A stretch of 64,000 bases of DNA from an uncultured bacterium (GCA_905214495.1 CAJMLW010000001.1:1-64000); one strand, 5' to 3'. Counted from the stretch's first letter, positions 8,879 through 19,768 are shown. Translations and numbers: made by a program. The notes: a model not told the origin generated them from the sequence alone.

Positions 8879-11186
8879 ACGATCTATCGTTATTGGGGAA
8901 CCGAAAGAACCAAAACAAGAAACAAAAAAGAAAAAGACTACGATTAATAAAAAGGTAGCAAAAGAAGCGTTAACACCAGTTGGTATTGTACGCGACAAAT
9001 CGATTGTTGCTACATCGATGCCGCCAGAGCAACGGAAACCGCGCGTGTATAATCCGGATGGTAAAATCCTTGTCATCGTGGAATCACCAGCGAAATCTAA
9101 GACTATCGAAAAATTTTTAGGCCCTAACTATATTGTGAAAGCCAGTATGGGCCATCTTCGGGATTTGCCTAAATCTCAAATGGGTATCGATATTGATCAT
9201 GACTTTACCCCACGATATAGTAATCTGGTAGCACGTAAAAAGGTGATTGACGATTTGGTGGCCCATGCCGATGAAAGTAGCGCCGTATTGCTCGCAACTG
9301 ACCCGGACCGCGAAGGAGAAGCTATTTCTTGGCATTTAGCATACATTCTAAACGTGGATACCACATCTAATTGTCGTATTACCTTCAATGAAATTACGAA
9401 AACTGCTGTTGCAGAGGCCTTAGAGCATCCACGTACTGTGGATATGAACATGGTTGACGCACAGCAAGCACGTCGTGTACTAGACCGCATTGTAGGGTAT
9501 AAATTAAGCCCTCTATTATGGAAAAAGGTTTGCAAAGGTTTGAGCGCTGGTCGTGTTCAATCCGTAGCTGTACGTCTCATTTGTGAACGAGAACGTGAAA
9601 TACAAGCTTTTGTACCTCAAGAATTTTGGTCTATTGAGGGTCAATTTAAGACAAAAACTAATGAAGAGTTTACCGCTGAACTAACGCATGTAAAGGGCGA
9701 TAAACTAGATATTACATGTGAAGCAGATGCAGTAGCAATCCAAAAGGCTATTGCGGACCATACGGCTACTGTTACATCTGTTAAGACAAGTAAACGAAGC
9801 CGTAAACCAGCTCCGCCTTTCACCACATCTTCATTGCAACAAGATGGTGTTCGTAAGCTTAATTTTGGGGCTAAACGGACCATGATGATTGCTCAACATT
9901 TATATGAAGGTTTGGAAATCGGTTCTTATGGTCATGTAGGTTTAATTACCTATATGCGTACAGACTCTACACGTATATCCAAAGATATGCAAGAACAGGC
10001 AAGAGTCTATATTAAGAGAACCTATGGCGATGACTATTGTCCTGCTAAACCGAATGTATATGGTAAGAAGGAATCAGCTCAAGATGCGCATGAAGCCATT
10101 CGTCCTACATCTCTTGAATTGACACCTAAAATGGTAGAACCATTTGTAAATCGCGATGAACTAAAGTTATATACACTAATTTGGAATCGTTTTATGGCTA
10201 GCCAAATGGCACCACAACAAAATGAGTCCACTACCATTGAACTAGATATTGATGATACTTATACCTTTAAGGCAACTGGTTCTCGTGTGTTATTCCCTGG
10301 ATTTAGTGCAGTCTATGAAGATAGTAAGAAAGAAGATACGCCACAATTACCAGCGTTGAAGAAATCTGATGTGGTGGAAACTGTACTTATCGACCCAGAA
10401 CAACATTTTACGCAACCGCCTGCTAGATATTCTGAAGCAAGCCTTATCAAAACATTGGAAGAATTAGGCATTGGTCGCCCAAGTACATATGCGCCAATTA
10501 TAGATACTATCGTTAGCCGTAACTATGTAGAAACAAATAATAAACAATTCATACCTACAGAACTCGGCTTTGTAGTAGTAGACTTTTTAGTGGACTATTT
10601 TGAAAAAATCATCAACACTGGGTTTACTGCAGAACTTGAAGAGGAGCTCGATGCCATCGCTAATGGTAAGGATACGTATGTGAAGGTATTGACTGATTTT
10701 TACAATATATTTAAGCAAGAATTGGATGATGCTAGCGATGTAGACAAAATTCAAATCGCATCCATGGAAAGTGATGAAACCTGTGAGCTTTGTGGTCATC
10801 CTATGGTCTATAAATTCGGTCGCTATGGTAAATTCTTAGCATGTTCTAACTTCCCAGAATGCAAGAACACTAAACCGGTTACGATTGGTACCGGTGTTGC
10901 TTGTCCTAAATGCGGTGAAGGGGAAATCGTAGAACGGAAATCTAAGCGTGGTCGTATCTTCTATGGTTGTAATCGTTATCCACAATGCGATTTTACGTTA
11001 TGGGATAAGCCTACTCATGAGTTCTGCGATACATGTGGCAGCATTATCGTTGAAAAATCATATAAAAATGGTACGACGAAGAAATTCTGCTCCAATGAAA
11101 CATGTCCAACTAGACCGCCTAAGAAAACGAGAAAGAAAAAGTCTGATGATTCAGTAAAGAAAGAAGAGGATACAAAGAGTGAGTGA
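8859..11186 (+). CDS. topA: DNA topoisomerase I (type IA)
   Basis: TopA relaxes negative supercoils. It has 775 residues. The TOPRIM domain starts near residue 68 with [19 protein letters not shown], with [15 protein letters not shown] following; the catalytic tyrosine is Y365 in [10 protein letters not shown]. Three C-terminal four-cysteine zinc ribbons begin [16 protein letters not shown] and CDTCGSII, and the tail is Lys-rich. The first 65 residues, rich in Lys and Pro, are an extra basic extension before the TOPRIM domain. The start is uncertain: GTG 8859, ATG 8862 or TTG 8868; GGGAG is best spaced for 8868. It overlaps dprA and trmFO. Confidence 0.96.
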   Translation: MMYLSIKRSIVIGEPKEPKQETKKKKTTINKKVAKEALTPVGIVRDKSIVATSMPPEQRKPRVYNPDGKILVIVESPAKSKTIEKFLGPNYIVKASMGHLRDLPKSQMGIDIDHDFTPRYSNLVARKKVIDDLVAHADESSAVLLATDPDREGEAISWHLAYILNVDTTSNCRITFNEITKTAVAEALEHPRTVDMNMVDAQQARRVLDRIVGYKLSPLLWKKVCKGLSAGRVQSVAVRLICEREREIQAFVPQEFWSIEGQFKTKTNEEFTAELTHVKGDKLDITCEADAVAIQKAIADHTATVTSVKTSKRSRKPAPPFTTSSLQQDGVRKLNFGAKRTMMIAQHLYEGLEIGSYGHVGLITYMRTDSTRISKDMQEQARVYIKRTYGDDYCPAKPNVYGKKESAQDAHEAIRPTSLELTPKMVEPFVNRDELKLYTLIWNRFMASQMAPQQNESTTIELDIDDTYTFKATGSRVLFPGFSAVYEDSKKEDTPQLPALKKSDVVETVLIDPEQHFTQPPARYSEASLIKTLEELGIGRPSTYAPIIDTIVSRNYVETNNKQFIPTELGFVVVDFLVDYFEKIINTGFTAELEEELDAIANGKDTYVKVLTDFYNIFKQELDDASDVDKIQIASMESDETCELCGHPMVYKFGRYGKFLACSNFPECKNTKPVTIGTGVACPKCGEGEIVERKSKRGRIFYGCNRYPQCDFTLWDKPTHEFCDTCGSIIVEKSYKNGTTKKFCSNETCPTRPPKKTRKKKSDDSVKKEEDTKSE

Positions 11187-12495
11187 AAATAGAGTTACTG
11201 TTATAGGGGCTGGCTTAGCTGGTTCTGAAGCAGCGTGGCAACTTGCCAATCGTGGTGTTGCTGTCGATTTATATGAAATGCGTCCTGTAAAGAGTTCTCC
11301 GGCCCATCAAACGGATCAATTTGCTGAACTAGTTTGTAGCAATTCTTTGCGCGCTGGTAATATAGAGAATGCTGTTGGTCTACTAAAGGAAGAAATGCGT
11401 CGATTAGGCTCGTTAATTATGGAATGTGCAGATGCAACAGCTGTACCTGCTGGTGGTGCCTTAGCGGTTGACCGTCATCTATTCAGTGCTATGGTAACTG
11501 ATAAGATAAAAAGTCACCCTAACATTACAGTGCATCATGAAGAGGTGACATCTATCCCTACAAAAGGAACCGTTATCTTTGCTTCTGGTCCATTAACATC
11601 TGAAACACTAGGTAATGCCATTAGAGAATTAACCGGTAATACGGGTTTTTATTTCTATGATGCAGCGGCCCCTATTGTGACCGCAGAGTCTCTTAACTAT
11701 GATAAGGTGTTTGCTGCGTCTCGCTACGATAAAGGCGATGCTGACTATCTTAATTGCCCTATGAATGAAGAAGAGTATAAACACTTCTGGCACGAATTGA
11801 CCCATGCTGAGGCTGTACAGCCTAAGGATTTTGAAAAGGAAATCTATTTTGAAGGTTGTATGCCTGTGGAAATCATGGCATCTCGTGGAGAGGATACATT
11901 GCGCTATGGTCCATTGAAACCAGTAGGCTTAGTGGATAAGCGTACCAATGAAGAATCCTATGCGGTAGTTCAATTGCGTAAGGAAAATAAAGAGGGCACT
12001 ATGTTTAACCTCGTAGGATTCCAAACTCATTTAAAATGGGGCGAACAAAAACGCGTATTTGGCTTAATCCCTGGCCTAGAAAATGTAGAATTTATTCGGT
12101 ATGGTGTGATGCATCGTAATACGTATATCAATTCTCCAGAATTGCTCAATCATGCATTCCAATTACAGTCTGATCATCGACTATTCTTTGCTGGTCAAAT
12201 GACAGGTGTAGAAGGGTATCTTGAATCAGCCGCATCAGGACTCATGGTAGGGTTACAGGTAAAACGATACCTTGATGATAATGCATTTATCAACTTCCCT
12301 AAAACGACGGCTATCGGATCATTGAGCCACTATATATCTTCCTATGAAGGATCTAATTTCCAACCTATGAATGTTAATTTTGGTATTATGGAATCATGGC
12401 CTCAACGGATTCGTAAGAAAAAAGAGAAAAATGCTCTCATTGCCAATCGTGCATTAGAAGAACTTGATGCATTAAAGGCACAAGAGCAACTGTAA
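11179..12495 (+). CDS. trmFO: tRNA (uracil-54-C5)-methyltransferase, folate/FAD-dependent
   Basis: TrmFO makes ribothymidine at tRNA position 54 using methylene-tetrahydrofolate and FADH2. It has 438 residues, the normal length. The N-terminal FAD site is [34 protein letters not shown] and the C-terminal [18 protein letters not shown] are typical. The start is GTG, overlapping the topA end by 8 bases. In many Firmicutes xerC, hslVU and codY follow; here a terminator and the convergent lgt follow instead. Confidence 0.96.
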   Translation: MSENRVTVIGAGLAGSEAAWQLANRGVAVDLYEMRPVKSSPAHQTDQFAELVCSNSLRAGNIENAVGLLKEEMRRLGSLIMECADATAVPAGGALAVDRHLFSAMVTDKIKSHPNITVHHEEVTSIPTKGTVIFASGPLTSETLGNAIRELTGNTGFYFYDAAAPIVTAESLNYDKVFAASRYDKGDADYLNCPMNEEEYKHFWHELTHAEAVQPKDFEKEIYFEGCMPVEIMASRGEDTLRYGPLKPVGLVDKRTNEESYAVVQLRKENKEGTMFNLVGFQTHLKWGEQKRVFGLIPGLENVEFIRYGVMHRNTYINSPELLNHAFQLQSDHRLFFAGQMTGVEGYLESAASGLMVGLQVKRYLDDNAFINFPKTTAIGSLSHYISSYEGSNFQPMNVNFGIMESWPQRIRKKKEKNALIANRALEELDALKAQEQL

Positions 12496-12544
12496 ATGAT
12501 GGTTGTCGCTCATAGTCTATCTGTAGAATAATTGAATAGATATA

Positions 12545-12592
12545 AAAAATCCTTCATTCATGGATGTTGTGTATCCGTGAATGAAGGATTTT
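12545..12592. terminator. Bidirectional terminator between trmFO and lgt
   Basis: AAAATCCTTCATTCA(T)GGAT pairs with ATCC(G)TGAATGAAGGATTTT, with A-run before and T-run after, so it can serve both convergent genes. Confidence 0.88.
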
Positions 12593-12593
12593 G

Positions 12594-13421
12594 TTATTTA
12601 CGTTTCTTTTGTTTTTGTGGTGCTTCTGGTACTATTTCAGCCCCACCTTGTTGCTTTTTATCTAGATAACCAAAGTAGATAAATAAACAGATACCTACAA
12701 TCATAACAATGAGGCTCGTCATCTGTGCTGATTTAAGTCCCATTGTGAGGTTTACATAATCACCGCGTAAGAATTCTAAGCAGAATCGCGCTGCGGAATA
12801 CAAGATAGCGTATAGAACGAACACTTGTCCTTTAGCATGTTTGAATGAGCTAAAGAGTAGTAAAATCACGAAGATTAGAATATCGATTTGGCCTTCCCAA
12901 ATTTCAGCTGGCCACAATGGCTGATTACCATAGGTGCGGTATGCAAGGGTGCTTTCAGGATAGAGAATACCAAAATTTCCACCCGTAGGATGACCAAAGG
13001 CATCACCGTTAAACAGATTAGCCATACGCCCAACCGATTGAGCTAAAATGAGGGCTGGCGCAAAAATATCGGCAAAGGCCCAGAAATCGATATTATGTTT
13101 TCTTAGATACCAATAACCTGCTAATGTACCGAGTACAACACCACCTTGGATGGCCATACCACCTTGCCATACGAAAGGAATTTCGAGGAGATGATTGCCG
13201 TAATATTGCCAATCGAAGAAAAATACGTCCCATAAGCGGGCGCCGATAAGACCTGCTATAGCGACTGTAATGGAGAAATCAACAATGTGCTCGTGCCACC
13301 CACGACCGTCCTTTTTGAGTAAGAAATAGGCTACAGAGGCACCGCTAATGATAGCTAGTGCTAACATGACCCCGTAGGCTCTAATCGGGAAATCGCCTAT
13401 GAAAAATAGATATTGATGCAT
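12594..13421 (-). CDS. lgt: Phosphatidylglycerol-prolipoprotein diacylglyceryl transferase
   Basis: Lgt is the membrane enzyme that adds diacylglycerol to the lipobox cysteine of preprolipoproteins. It has 275 residues and about seven hydrophobic segments. The Lgt signature GRMANLFNGDAFGHPTGG lies near residue 135, with GARLWDVFFF and GMAIQGGVVLG before it. The tail is Lys/Gln-rich. AAGGAG precedes the start. A likely substrate in this window is the VanW lipoprotein near 46 kb. It is convergent to trmFO. Confidence 0.96.
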   Translation of the reverse strand: MHQYLFFIGDFPIRAYGVMLALAIISGASVAYFLLKKDGRGWHEHIVDFSITVAIAGLIGARLWDVFFFDWQYYGNHLLEIPFVWQGGMAIQGGVVLGTLAGYWYLRKHNIDFWAFADIFAPALILAQSVGRMANLFNGDAFGHPTGGNFGILYPESTLAYRTYGNQPLWPAEIWEGQIDILIFVILLLFSSFKHAKGQVFVLYAILYSAARFCLEFLRGDYVNLTMGLKSAQMTSLIVMIVGICLFIYFGYLDKKQQGGAEIVPEAPQKQKKRK

Positions 13422-13552
13422 ATGAACTCCTTTATGAATAAACGTTCATGCTTTTATGAGCATAGAAATTATAAGTGTCGATATATGTATGATATAATAT
13501 AGAAATTGTTATGTAAACAAAAGCTAGTCAGCATAAATTATAGGAGACATAC

Positions 13553-15151
13553 ATGTTACGTAAATTTGCTATGGTTACTGCCTTAACAGCCGCTGTATTA
13601 TCTAGTATTTCTGGTAATACTGTTCAGGCTGAGGTGTTGGTGCCATTACAACAATATTTAAATACGACCAACCGTAATTATGAGGCCAATCAGTATAAGA
13701 CATCTTATACAATCTATGTGCCACAGCTAGAACTGAATGGTACAACTATTACGATGAATCCTAAAGCCGTTGGAGAGCCGGTTAAATTGCCGATTACCAA
13801 GCGGGATGGTGCCGAGTATGTTGATGTAGAAAATGCAACACCGTTGATAGGCGTCACCTATACTAAGGATGGTGACCACGTTCAATTGACCGCTGCACCA
13901 GAGACGATGCAAGTATTGCAAAATAAACCTGTCCAAGGTCCTCTATCTTGGGCCTTTGATCCATGGCCTAACCAAGATGCTCCGTATGCGAAAAAATTGA
14001 ATGCCAGCGGAGATAACATCATCTCGCCAAGTTGGTTCAAATTGCATAGCCTTGGTTTAGAATCTAGCCCTAATATTAATGTGGACTATGTGAAAACATA
14101 CAAGGCCAACGGATATCATGTGTGGCCGCTTATTACAAATCGTTTTGATCCAGATTTTACGAGTGGTATCTTAGCCGATGAAGCAGTGTGGAAGAAATAC
14201 GCTCAAAATCTCATTCAATATGCTTATATTTATGGATTTGATGGATATAATTTTGACTTTGAAAATGTAGACTATTCTGACCGTGATAAATTGACAAGAT
14301 TCGTAGCATACTTAGCTGACGAATTACATAAGTATAATATTCAATCCTCTGTAGATGTAACGGGATATTCTAATAGTCCAAATTGGTCTCTTGTATATGA
14401 CCGTAAGTCCTTCGCCAACAGTGTAGATTATGTGGTATTGATGGCTTATGACGAAACATGGGCCAAGAGTACTACGGCAGGACCGGTTGCAAGTTATCCG
14501 TGGGTACGCGATCATGCTGAGAAGATGTTGCAAGAGGTACCAAGTCATAAGCTTGTTCTTGGCATTCCATTCTACACTAGAATTTGGCATGAATCAGGCG
14601 GTGTGGCACAGGGGGAAACATTGGCCATTAAAAATGAATCATCTTATTTCACAAATCACGCATCGAATATTATTTGGAATGATACGTTAAAATCTTATTA
14701 TGCAGCTATTCCAACAACTAGTGGTACCGATAAGATTTGGTTTGAAGATAATAAATCCTTAGGGTATAAATTAAACCTAGTGAAAGAATTACAATTGGCC
14801 GGCTTTGCTGCATGGCGTAAAGGCTTTGAAGATGATAATACGATTACAATGATTCAAGGCGTTGATTTAGGTAAAGGTACACCTAACACAGCACCAGTTG
14901 TTGAAAAAACATTAACAAAGGCTGAACGTAAGGCTCTTGAAAAAGCAGCTAAAGAAAAGGCGAAAGCAGAAGCTAAAGCAGCTAAGGAGAAGGCAAAAGC
15001 AGAAGCTAAAGCTGCAAAAGAAAAGGCGAAAGCCGAAGCTAAAGCATCTAAAGAACGTACAAAAGCGAATGCTAAGACTGTGAATGAAAAGCAAAAGGTT
15101 GATAATGATATAGAGTCTATCGTTCCCGCTGTTCAAGTAGTAAAAAAGTAG
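13553..15151 (+). CDS. Secreted glycoside hydrolase family 18-like protein with Lys/Ala repeat tail
   Basis: A 532-residue exported protein. Residues 1-26 form a signal peptide ending VQAE. Residues about 130-440 resemble the GH18 catalytic barrel of the YaaH/CwlL-type cell-wall hydrolases: the motif YGFDGYNFDFENVDY keeps the acid Glu of the DGxDxDxE signature (second D replaced by N), VVLMAYDETWA and LVLGIPFYTRIWH follow. Residues about 464-507 form four 11-residue Lys/Ala/Glu repeats, perhaps a charged helix binding the wall or spanning the periplasm. Substrate could be peptidoglycan or another N-acetylglucosamine polymer. It is divergent from lgt. A TATAAT with preceding TGA at 13490-13498 may be its extended -10. 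Confidence 0.82.
   Translation: MLRKFAMVTALTAAVLSSISGNTVQAEVLVPLQQYLNTTNRNYEANQYKTSYTIYVPQLELNGTTITMNPKAVGEPVKLPITKRDGAEYVDVENATPLIGVTYTKDGDHVQLTAAPETMQVLQNKPVQGPLSWAFDPWPNQDAPYAKKLNASGDNIISPSWFKLHSLGLESSPNINVDYVKTYKANGYHVWPLITNRFDPDFTSGILADEAVWKKYAQNLIQYAYIYGFDGYNFDFENVDYSDRDKLTRFVAYLADELHKYNIQSSVDVTGYSNSPNWSLVYDRKSFANSVDYVVLMAYDETWAKSTTAGPVASYPWVRDHAEKMLQEVPSHKLVLGIPFYTRIWHESGGVAQGETLAIKNESSYFTNHASNIIWNDTLKSYYAAIPTTSGTDKIWFEDNKSLGYKLNLVKELQLAGFAAWRKGFEDDNTITMIQGVDLGKGTPNTAPVVEKTLTKAERKALEKAAKEKAKAEAKAAKEKAKAEAKAAKEKAKAEAKASKERTKANAKTVNEKQKVDNDIESIVPAVQVVKK
14942..15073 (+). repeat. Four tandem 33-bp coding repeats (KAAKEKAKAEA)
   Basis: Four in-frame 33-base units at 14942, 14975, 15008 and 15041 encode KAAKEKAKAEA; the first three are nearly identical in protein and the last is diverged (KASKERTKANA). 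Such repeats can change copy number by slippage without breaking the frame. Confidence 0.9.
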
Positions 15152-15156
15152 ATAAA

Positions 15157-15186
15157 TTGACGGTTTATGGTACGAAGTAGTACAAT
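15157..15186 (+). promoter_or_regulatory. Sigma-70 type promoter of leuS
   Basis: TTGACG at 15157-15162, an 18-base spacer, and TACAAT at 15181-15186. It lies just after the stop of the preceding gene and 46 bases before leuS. No T-box is present in the short leader. Confidence 0.6.
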
Positions 15187-15231
15187 AATACTATTAATTA
15201 GAATCACAAACAGATTTGAGGAGGCACCTAC

Positions 15232-17700
15232 ATGAACGAAAAATATGTAGCCCAAGATATTGAGAAAAAGTGGCAAAAGTACTGGGATGAGAACCATACT
15301 TTTAAAACTGGATATGACGAAAGTAAAGAGAAATACTATGCATTAGAAATGTTCCCATATCCATCTGGCAATTTGCATATGGGCCATGTGCGCAACTATT
15401 CCATCGGCGACGTAGTAGCGCGTTTTAAGAAAATGAATGGTTTTAACGTATTGCATCCAATGGGCTGGGATTCCTTTGGTATGCCTGCAGAAAATGCAGC
15501 TATTAAACATGGTATTGCACCTAAAACATGGACTCTTGATAATATTGAGAACATGAAAAAACAACAAAAAGCATTGGGCCTTTCCTATGATTGGGACCGT
15601 GAAGTTGCAACATGTAAGGAAGATTACTATAAATGGACACAATGGTTCTTCGAACAATTCTATAAAAAAGGTTTAGCGTATAAAAAAGAAGCAAAGGTTA
15701 ACTGGTGTGAAACATGCCACACTGTATTAGCTAACGAACAAGTTATTGATGGTCTTTGCTGGCGTTGTGATAATCCTGTAGAGAAAAAAGATTTATCTCA
15801 ATGGTTCCTCCGTATCACTGAATATGCAGATCGCTTGTTAGATGATCTCGAAACACTCGATGGTTGGCCTCAACGCGTTAAATTGATGCAAAAGAATTGG
15901 ATCGGTCGCTCTGAAGGTACAGAATTCTCTTTTGATGTGCCATCCATTAACGAACGTATTTCTGTATATACGACTCGTGTAGATACAATCTACGGCGTAA
16001 GTTACGTTGTATTGGCTCCTGAACATCCATATGTAGAACGTTTAATTGAAAAAGCACCTAACAAAACTGATTTAGATACTTTTATCACGCGTATGCGCAA
16101 CATGAGCGACATCGACCGCACGTCTACAGAAGCACCTAAGGAAGGTATGTTTACCGGTTCCTATGCAGTAAATCCTATGTCTGGTGAACAAGTGCCTATT
16201 TGGATTGCTAACTATGTTCTCGTAGATTATGGTACTGGTGCAGTTATGGGTTCTCCTGCTCATGACGAACGGGACTGGGAATTTGCTCATAAATACGATT
16301 TGCCTATTAAACCTGTTGTTTCTCACAATGGTGAAAACTACAATTTCGATACGTGGGAAGAATCTGACCACGAAGATGGCGTGTTGATTAATTCTGGTGA
16401 ATTTGATGGTCAAACATCTGAAGAGGCTCGTAAAAATATTACGGCTGCACTCCATGAACGCGGTATCGGTGAAGGTAAAACTAATTTCCGCCTTCGCGAT
16501 TGGCTTATCTCTCGCCAACGTTATTGGGGCGTGCCAATTCCTGTTGTATATTGTGACAAATGTGGTGAACAACTCGTACCAGAAGAAGAATTGCCTGTAC
16601 GTCTTCCTGAAGATGTTAAATTTGAATCCGGTGCTGTATCCCCATTGGCAACATCCGAAGCTTTCATGAACGCTAAATGTCCTAAATGTGGTGGCCCTGC
16701 GCGTCGTGAAACAGATACTATGGATACATTCATCGATTCATCTTGGTACTTCTTGCGTTACACTGACGCATTGAACGATAAAGCACCATTCGATTCCAAA
16801 ATTGCTAATTACTGGATGAACGTTGACCAATACATCGGTGGTATTGAACATGCTATCTTGCACTTATTATACTCTCGTTTCTTTGTGAAAGTTATCCATG
16901 ATTTAGGCCTCATCGAAGCTAACGAACCATTCCGTGGTCTTTTGACACAAGGTATGGTACTTAAAGAAGGCAGCAAGATGTCTAAATCTAAAGGCAATGT
17001 GGTTTCTCCAGAAGAAATTATCAATAAGTACGGTGCAGATACAGCGCGCTTATTCATCTTGTTTGCCGCACCAGTTGACCGCGATCTTGATTGGAGTGAC
17101 CAAGGTGTTGAAGGTTCCTACCGTTTCTTAGGTCGCGTATGGCGTATTGTTGATGCCTATGACCAAGCAGCAAAAGAAAATCATACGGGTGACCTTACAA
17201 AAGATGAAGTGGCATTACGCCGCGAATTACACCGTGTTATCAAAAAGGTTACAGAAGATTTAGATAATAACTTCAACTTTAATACGGCAATCAGTGCGAT
17301 TATGGAACTTGTCAATGCCATGTATGCACATAAGGATAAAGCGGAATCCGTAAATGCTGATTTGGCTAATGAGTTAACACATAATCTCGTGTTGTTATTA
17401 GCTCCATTCGTGCCACATATTACAGAAGAATTGTGGCATGAACTTGGCGAAACTGAATCCGTTCATACTATGAACTGGCCAACATACGAAGAATCTGCTC
17501 TTGAAGTAGACGAAGTAGAAGTGGTTCTCCAAGTTAATGGTAAGGTTCGCGATAAATTAACTGTTTCTGTGAATATTACGAAAGAAGAATTGGAAGCATT
17601 GGCTAAAGAATCCAGCCGTGTTCAAGAATTTACAGAAGGTAAACAAATCGTTAAGGTTATCTACGTACCAGGTAAACTTGTGAATATCGTTGTAAAATAA
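15232..17700 (+). CDS. leuS: Leucyl-tRNA synthetase
   Basis: LeuS charges tRNA-Leu. It has 822 residues, the normal bacterial length. The HIGH-type motif is in [17 protein letters not shown] near residue 42, the KMSKS loop is at about residue 582, and the CP1 editing domain lies between about 220 and 410. Two zinc-type cysteine pairs are visible (CETC/CWRC and CDKC/CPKC). GAGGAGG lies 7 bases before the ATG. It is monocistronic with its own promoter and terminator. Confidence 0.98.
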   Translation: MNEKYVAQDIEKKWQKYWDENHTFKTGYDESKEKYYALEMFPYPSGNLHMGHVRNYSIGDVVARFKKMNGFNVLHPMGWDSFGMPAENAAIKHGIAPKTWTLDNIENMKKQQKALGLSYDWDREVATCKEDYYKWTQWFFEQFYKKGLAYKKEAKVNWCETCHTVLANEQVIDGLCWRCDNPVEKKDLSQWFLRITEYADRLLDDLETLDGWPQRVKLMQKNWIGRSEGTEFSFDVPSINERISVYTTRVDTIYGVSYVVLAPEHPYVERLIEKAPNKTDLDTFITRMRNMSDIDRTSTEAPKEGMFTGSYAVNPMSGEQVPIWIANYVLVDYGTGAVMGSPAHDERDWEFAHKYDLPIKPVVSHNGENYNFDTWEESDHEDGVLINSGEFDGQTSEEARKNITAALHERGIGEGKTNFRLRDWLISRQRYWGVPIPVVYCDKCGEQLVPEEELPVRLPEDVKFESGAVSPLATSEAFMNAKCPKCGGPARRETDTMDTFIDSSWYFLRYTDALNDKAPFDSKIANYWMNVDQYIGGIEHAILHLLYSRFFVKVIHDLGLIEANEPFRGLLTQGMVLKEGSKMSKSKGNVVSPEEIINKYGADTARLFILFAAPVDRDLDWSDQGVEGSYRFLGRVWRIVDAYDQAAKENHTGDLTKDEVALRRELHRVIKKVTEDLDNNFNFNTAISAIMELVNAMYAHKDKAESVNADLANELTHNLVLLLAPFVPHITEELWHELGETESVHTMNWPTYEESALEVDEVEVVLQVNGKVRDKLTVSVNITKEELEALAKESSRVQEFTEGKQIVKVIYVPGKLVNIVVK

Positions 17701-17730
17701 TATTTCTATATATGATTTGTTAATATAATG

Positions 17731-17766
17731 AAGGCCCCCAACTACATAGGTAGAAGGGGGCTTTAT
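17731..17766 (+). terminator. Terminator of leuS
   Basis: AAGGCCCCC pairs with GGGGGCTTT across a short AT-rich loop that also contains ACCTA-like pairing, followed by TTATT. Confidence 0.8.
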
Positions 17767-17783
17767 TATCTAGAGAGGTTATT

Positions 17784-18263
17784 ATGGCAAAACGTAGCGA
17801 TTATATTTCTTGGGATGAATACTTTATGGGCGTTGCTATTTTGGCTGCGCAACGATCCAAAGATCCTAATACACAAGTGGGGGCCTGTATCGTCAGCAAT
17901 GATAATAAGATCTTATCCATCGGTTATAATGGCATGCCCTTAAATTGTAGTGATGATGATTTTACGTGGGAACGGGATACGGCGGATGATAATAAATATT
18001 TCTATACCGTTCATAGTGAATTAAATGCGATTCTAAACTATCGCGGTGGTTCTCTAGAAGGTTCTAAGATTTATGTAACACTGTTTCCTTGTAATGAATG
18101 TGCAAAGGCTATTATTCAAAGCGGCATAAAGGCCGTTATTTATCGAGATGATTTGTACAAAGATACTAAAGAGGTTAAGGCTTCAAAACGTATGCTAAAG
18201 ACGGCCGGTGTAGATATTATTGAATATCAATCGACGGGCCGTGTATTGGAAATAACACTATAA
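17784..18263 (+). CDS. comEB: Deoxycytidylate deaminase (ComEB-type)
   Basis: This zinc-dependent dCMP deaminase makes dUMP for dTTP synthesis. It has 159 residues. The zinc-binding and catalytic motifs are HSELNAIL (His plus Glu) and PCNECAKAI (two Cys); TQVGACIVSNDNKILSIGYNG is also typical. In Bacillus the gene lies in the comE operon; here it is a separate unit 1.5 kb from comEA, with ampS on the other strand in between. GAGAGG precedes the ATG. Confidence 0.93.
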   Translation: MAKRSDYISWDEYFMGVAILAAQRSKDPNTQVGACIVSNDNKILSIGYNGMPLNCSDDDFTWERDTADDNKYFYTVHSELNAILNYRGGSLEGSKIYVTLFPCNECAKAIIQSGIKAVIYRDDLYKDTKEVKASKRMLKTAGVDIIEYQSTGRVLEITL

Positions 18264-18267
18264 TAGA

Positions 18268-18376
18268 TAAAAGAGGGATGGTGTATCCTTCGAAAGCGAC
18301 TTTGGCCCTGCGGAGGCCGAAGGCCGGAGTCAGACCCGGCCGGTGGAGCTTACGGAGGATGTACCATCCCTTTTAT
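18268..18376. repeat. GC-rich imperfect palindrome able to fold as a three-way junction
   Basis: GGGATGGTGTATCCTTCG (18275-18292) pairs, with a few G-T pairs, to CGGAGGATGTACCATCCC (18353-18370), and the helix extends on both sides. Inside are two hairpins: TTTGGCC/GGCCGAA (18301-18307 with 18315-18321) and GGCCGG/CCGGCC (18322-18327 with 18336-18341). The interior is clearly more GC-rich than the surrounding DNA. It fills the gap between the convergent comEB and ampS. It could terminate transcription, be a REP-like dispersed repeat, or be a structured RNA. Confidence 0.75.
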
Positions 18377-18386
18377 ATGTTGTGTG

Positions 18387-19616
18387 TTATACCAATAAGC
18401 GGCCGTCGATCATGATATCTACTTGTTGGCCGTCTTTTGTAATGCCTTTAATATTCATGTTTTCATGACCAATCATAAAGTCCACATGAGCGAGAGAGTG
18501 GTTGAGACCACGTTCTTTGAGTTCATCTTCAGATAAACCGTCGCTATTTTTTAGACAAGTTGGATATGCTGCACCAATTGCTAAATGACAGGATGCATTT
18601 TCATCAAATAATGTTTCATAGTAAATTCTATTGGATTGGCTAATAGGACTATAGTAATCCACGAGGGCTACTTCACCAAGATATTGAGATCCTTCGTCTG
18701 TTTCGATGAGTTCTTTAAGAATATCTAACCCTTCTTCAGCCGTGTAATCAACAATTTTACCGTTTTCAAAGGTAAAGGAGAAGTTAGAAATAGGATTGCC
18801 TTGGTAGATAAGTGGTTTTGTACTAACTACTTTACCATTTACACCATTCCATTGAGGTGCACAGAACACCTCTTCTGTAGGTATATTGGCATTAAATTTG
18901 ATACCCTCTTTGGAGAACTCTTCGCCACCTTGCCAAATATGGTCTTCTGGTAATTCGAGAAGTAAATCTGTGCCATTTTCACATGTGTATCGCAATGCTT
19001 TTAAATCAAGAGCGTTTAATGCTTCGCGACGATGACGTAGCTTAGCCATATGATGCGCATATGTTTCTTTTGGTTCTACGTCGTTGAGACGGCATAATTT
19101 TAATAATGTAAGCCATAGTTGATCAATTTTTTCTTCATCAGATCCTTCGTAGCCAATAAGTTCAGCCCACAGTACTGTTGGTACAGCGGCTACACACCAT
19201 GTTACGGATGAGTTCATGATGGCTGTATGGTAGAATGACAGAACCTTATTAAGATTGCGTGAGTTTAGGCTAATGCGCTCTGCAGGAATTCCTGCTAACG
19301 CCTTTGGGTCAGCACTGATAAGAGATAAAAAGGCAGCTTTTTCTTCTACATATTGTTCGTAATATACAGGAATCCATTTAGCTGGTGTTTCTAGAACCGA
19401 CGCATCAGCATGTAATAAGCGTTGTCGTGTAATTGGGGTATGGCGCCAATTGATGATAACCTCTTTGGCACCCAATTGATAGGCTTCTTCCGTAACGATA
19501 ACTGCAAAATCTTTATTGTCTACATCAACAGATACGATGAGTGTTTGCTTTTCTTGTAAATTAACGCCAGACTGCAATAAAGTACGGGCGTATTTATGTA
19601 ATAATTCTTGATTCAT
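18387..19616 (-). CDS. Aminopeptidase, M29 (AmpS/AmpT) family
   Basis: A 409-residue cytoplasmic metalloaminopeptidase of family M29 that trims N-terminal residues from peptides. The C-terminal half has the usual run of metal ligands: GEVALVDYYSP (Glu), YYETLFDENASCHLAIG (Glu, His), HSLAHVDFMIG (His, Asp), and the protein ends DGQQVDIMIDGRLL, very typical of the family. AGGAG-type sequence precedes the ATG. It is monocistronic and divergent from comEA. Confidence 0.92.
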   Translation of the reverse strand: MNQELLHKYARTLLQSGVNLQEKQTLIVSVDVDNKDFAVIVTEEAYQLGAKEVIINWRHTPITRQRLLHADASVLETPAKWIPVYYEQYVEEKAAFLSLISADPKALAGIPAERISLNSRNLNKVLSFYHTAIMNSSVTWCVAAVPTVLWAELIGYEGSDEEKIDQLWLTLLKLCRLNDVEPKETYAHHMAKLRHRREALNALDLKALRYTCENGTDLLLELPEDHIWQGGEEFSKEGIKFNANIPTEEVFCAPQWNGVNGKVVSTKPLIYQGNPISNFSFTFENGKIVDYTAEEGLDILKELIETDEGSQYLGEVALVDYYSPISQSNRIYYETLFDENASCHLAIGAAYPTCLKNSDGLSEDELKERGLNHSLAHVDFMIGHENMNIKGITKDGQQVDIMIDGRLLV

Positions 19617-19684
19617 TATAGACTCCTTAACATAGTAATAGGATATACCGGTAAAGTATGTTCCTTTAATTCGATATAATTTTG

Positions 19685-19731
19685 AAAACTCCTGCTTATG
19701 TGACTAATAGAGTCACATATAGGAGTTTTTT
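19685..19731 (+). terminator. Terminator-like hairpin in front of comEA (possible attenuator)
   Basis: AAAACTCCT (19685-19693) pairs with AGGAGTTTT (19721-19729); an inner stem ATGTGACT/AGTCACAT closes on loop AATAG; six T follow. It lies 37 bases before the comEA ATG, right after a TATAAT at 19675-19680. No plus-strand gene lies just upstream, since ampS runs the other way, so the hairpin either starts the comEA transcript or controls it. Confidence 0.75.
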
Positions 19732-19768
19732 GTTGCATATGGAAACTCTAGTAGTAGGAGGTGACCAT

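Noticed and set aside
14942..15073. CRISPR-like array
   Set aside because: The repeats are contiguous without spacers and encode a Lys/Ala-rich protein tail.
15152..15231. T-box leader for leuS
   Set aside because: The leader is only about 45 bases from the promoter to the start, with no T-box sequence or specifier stem.
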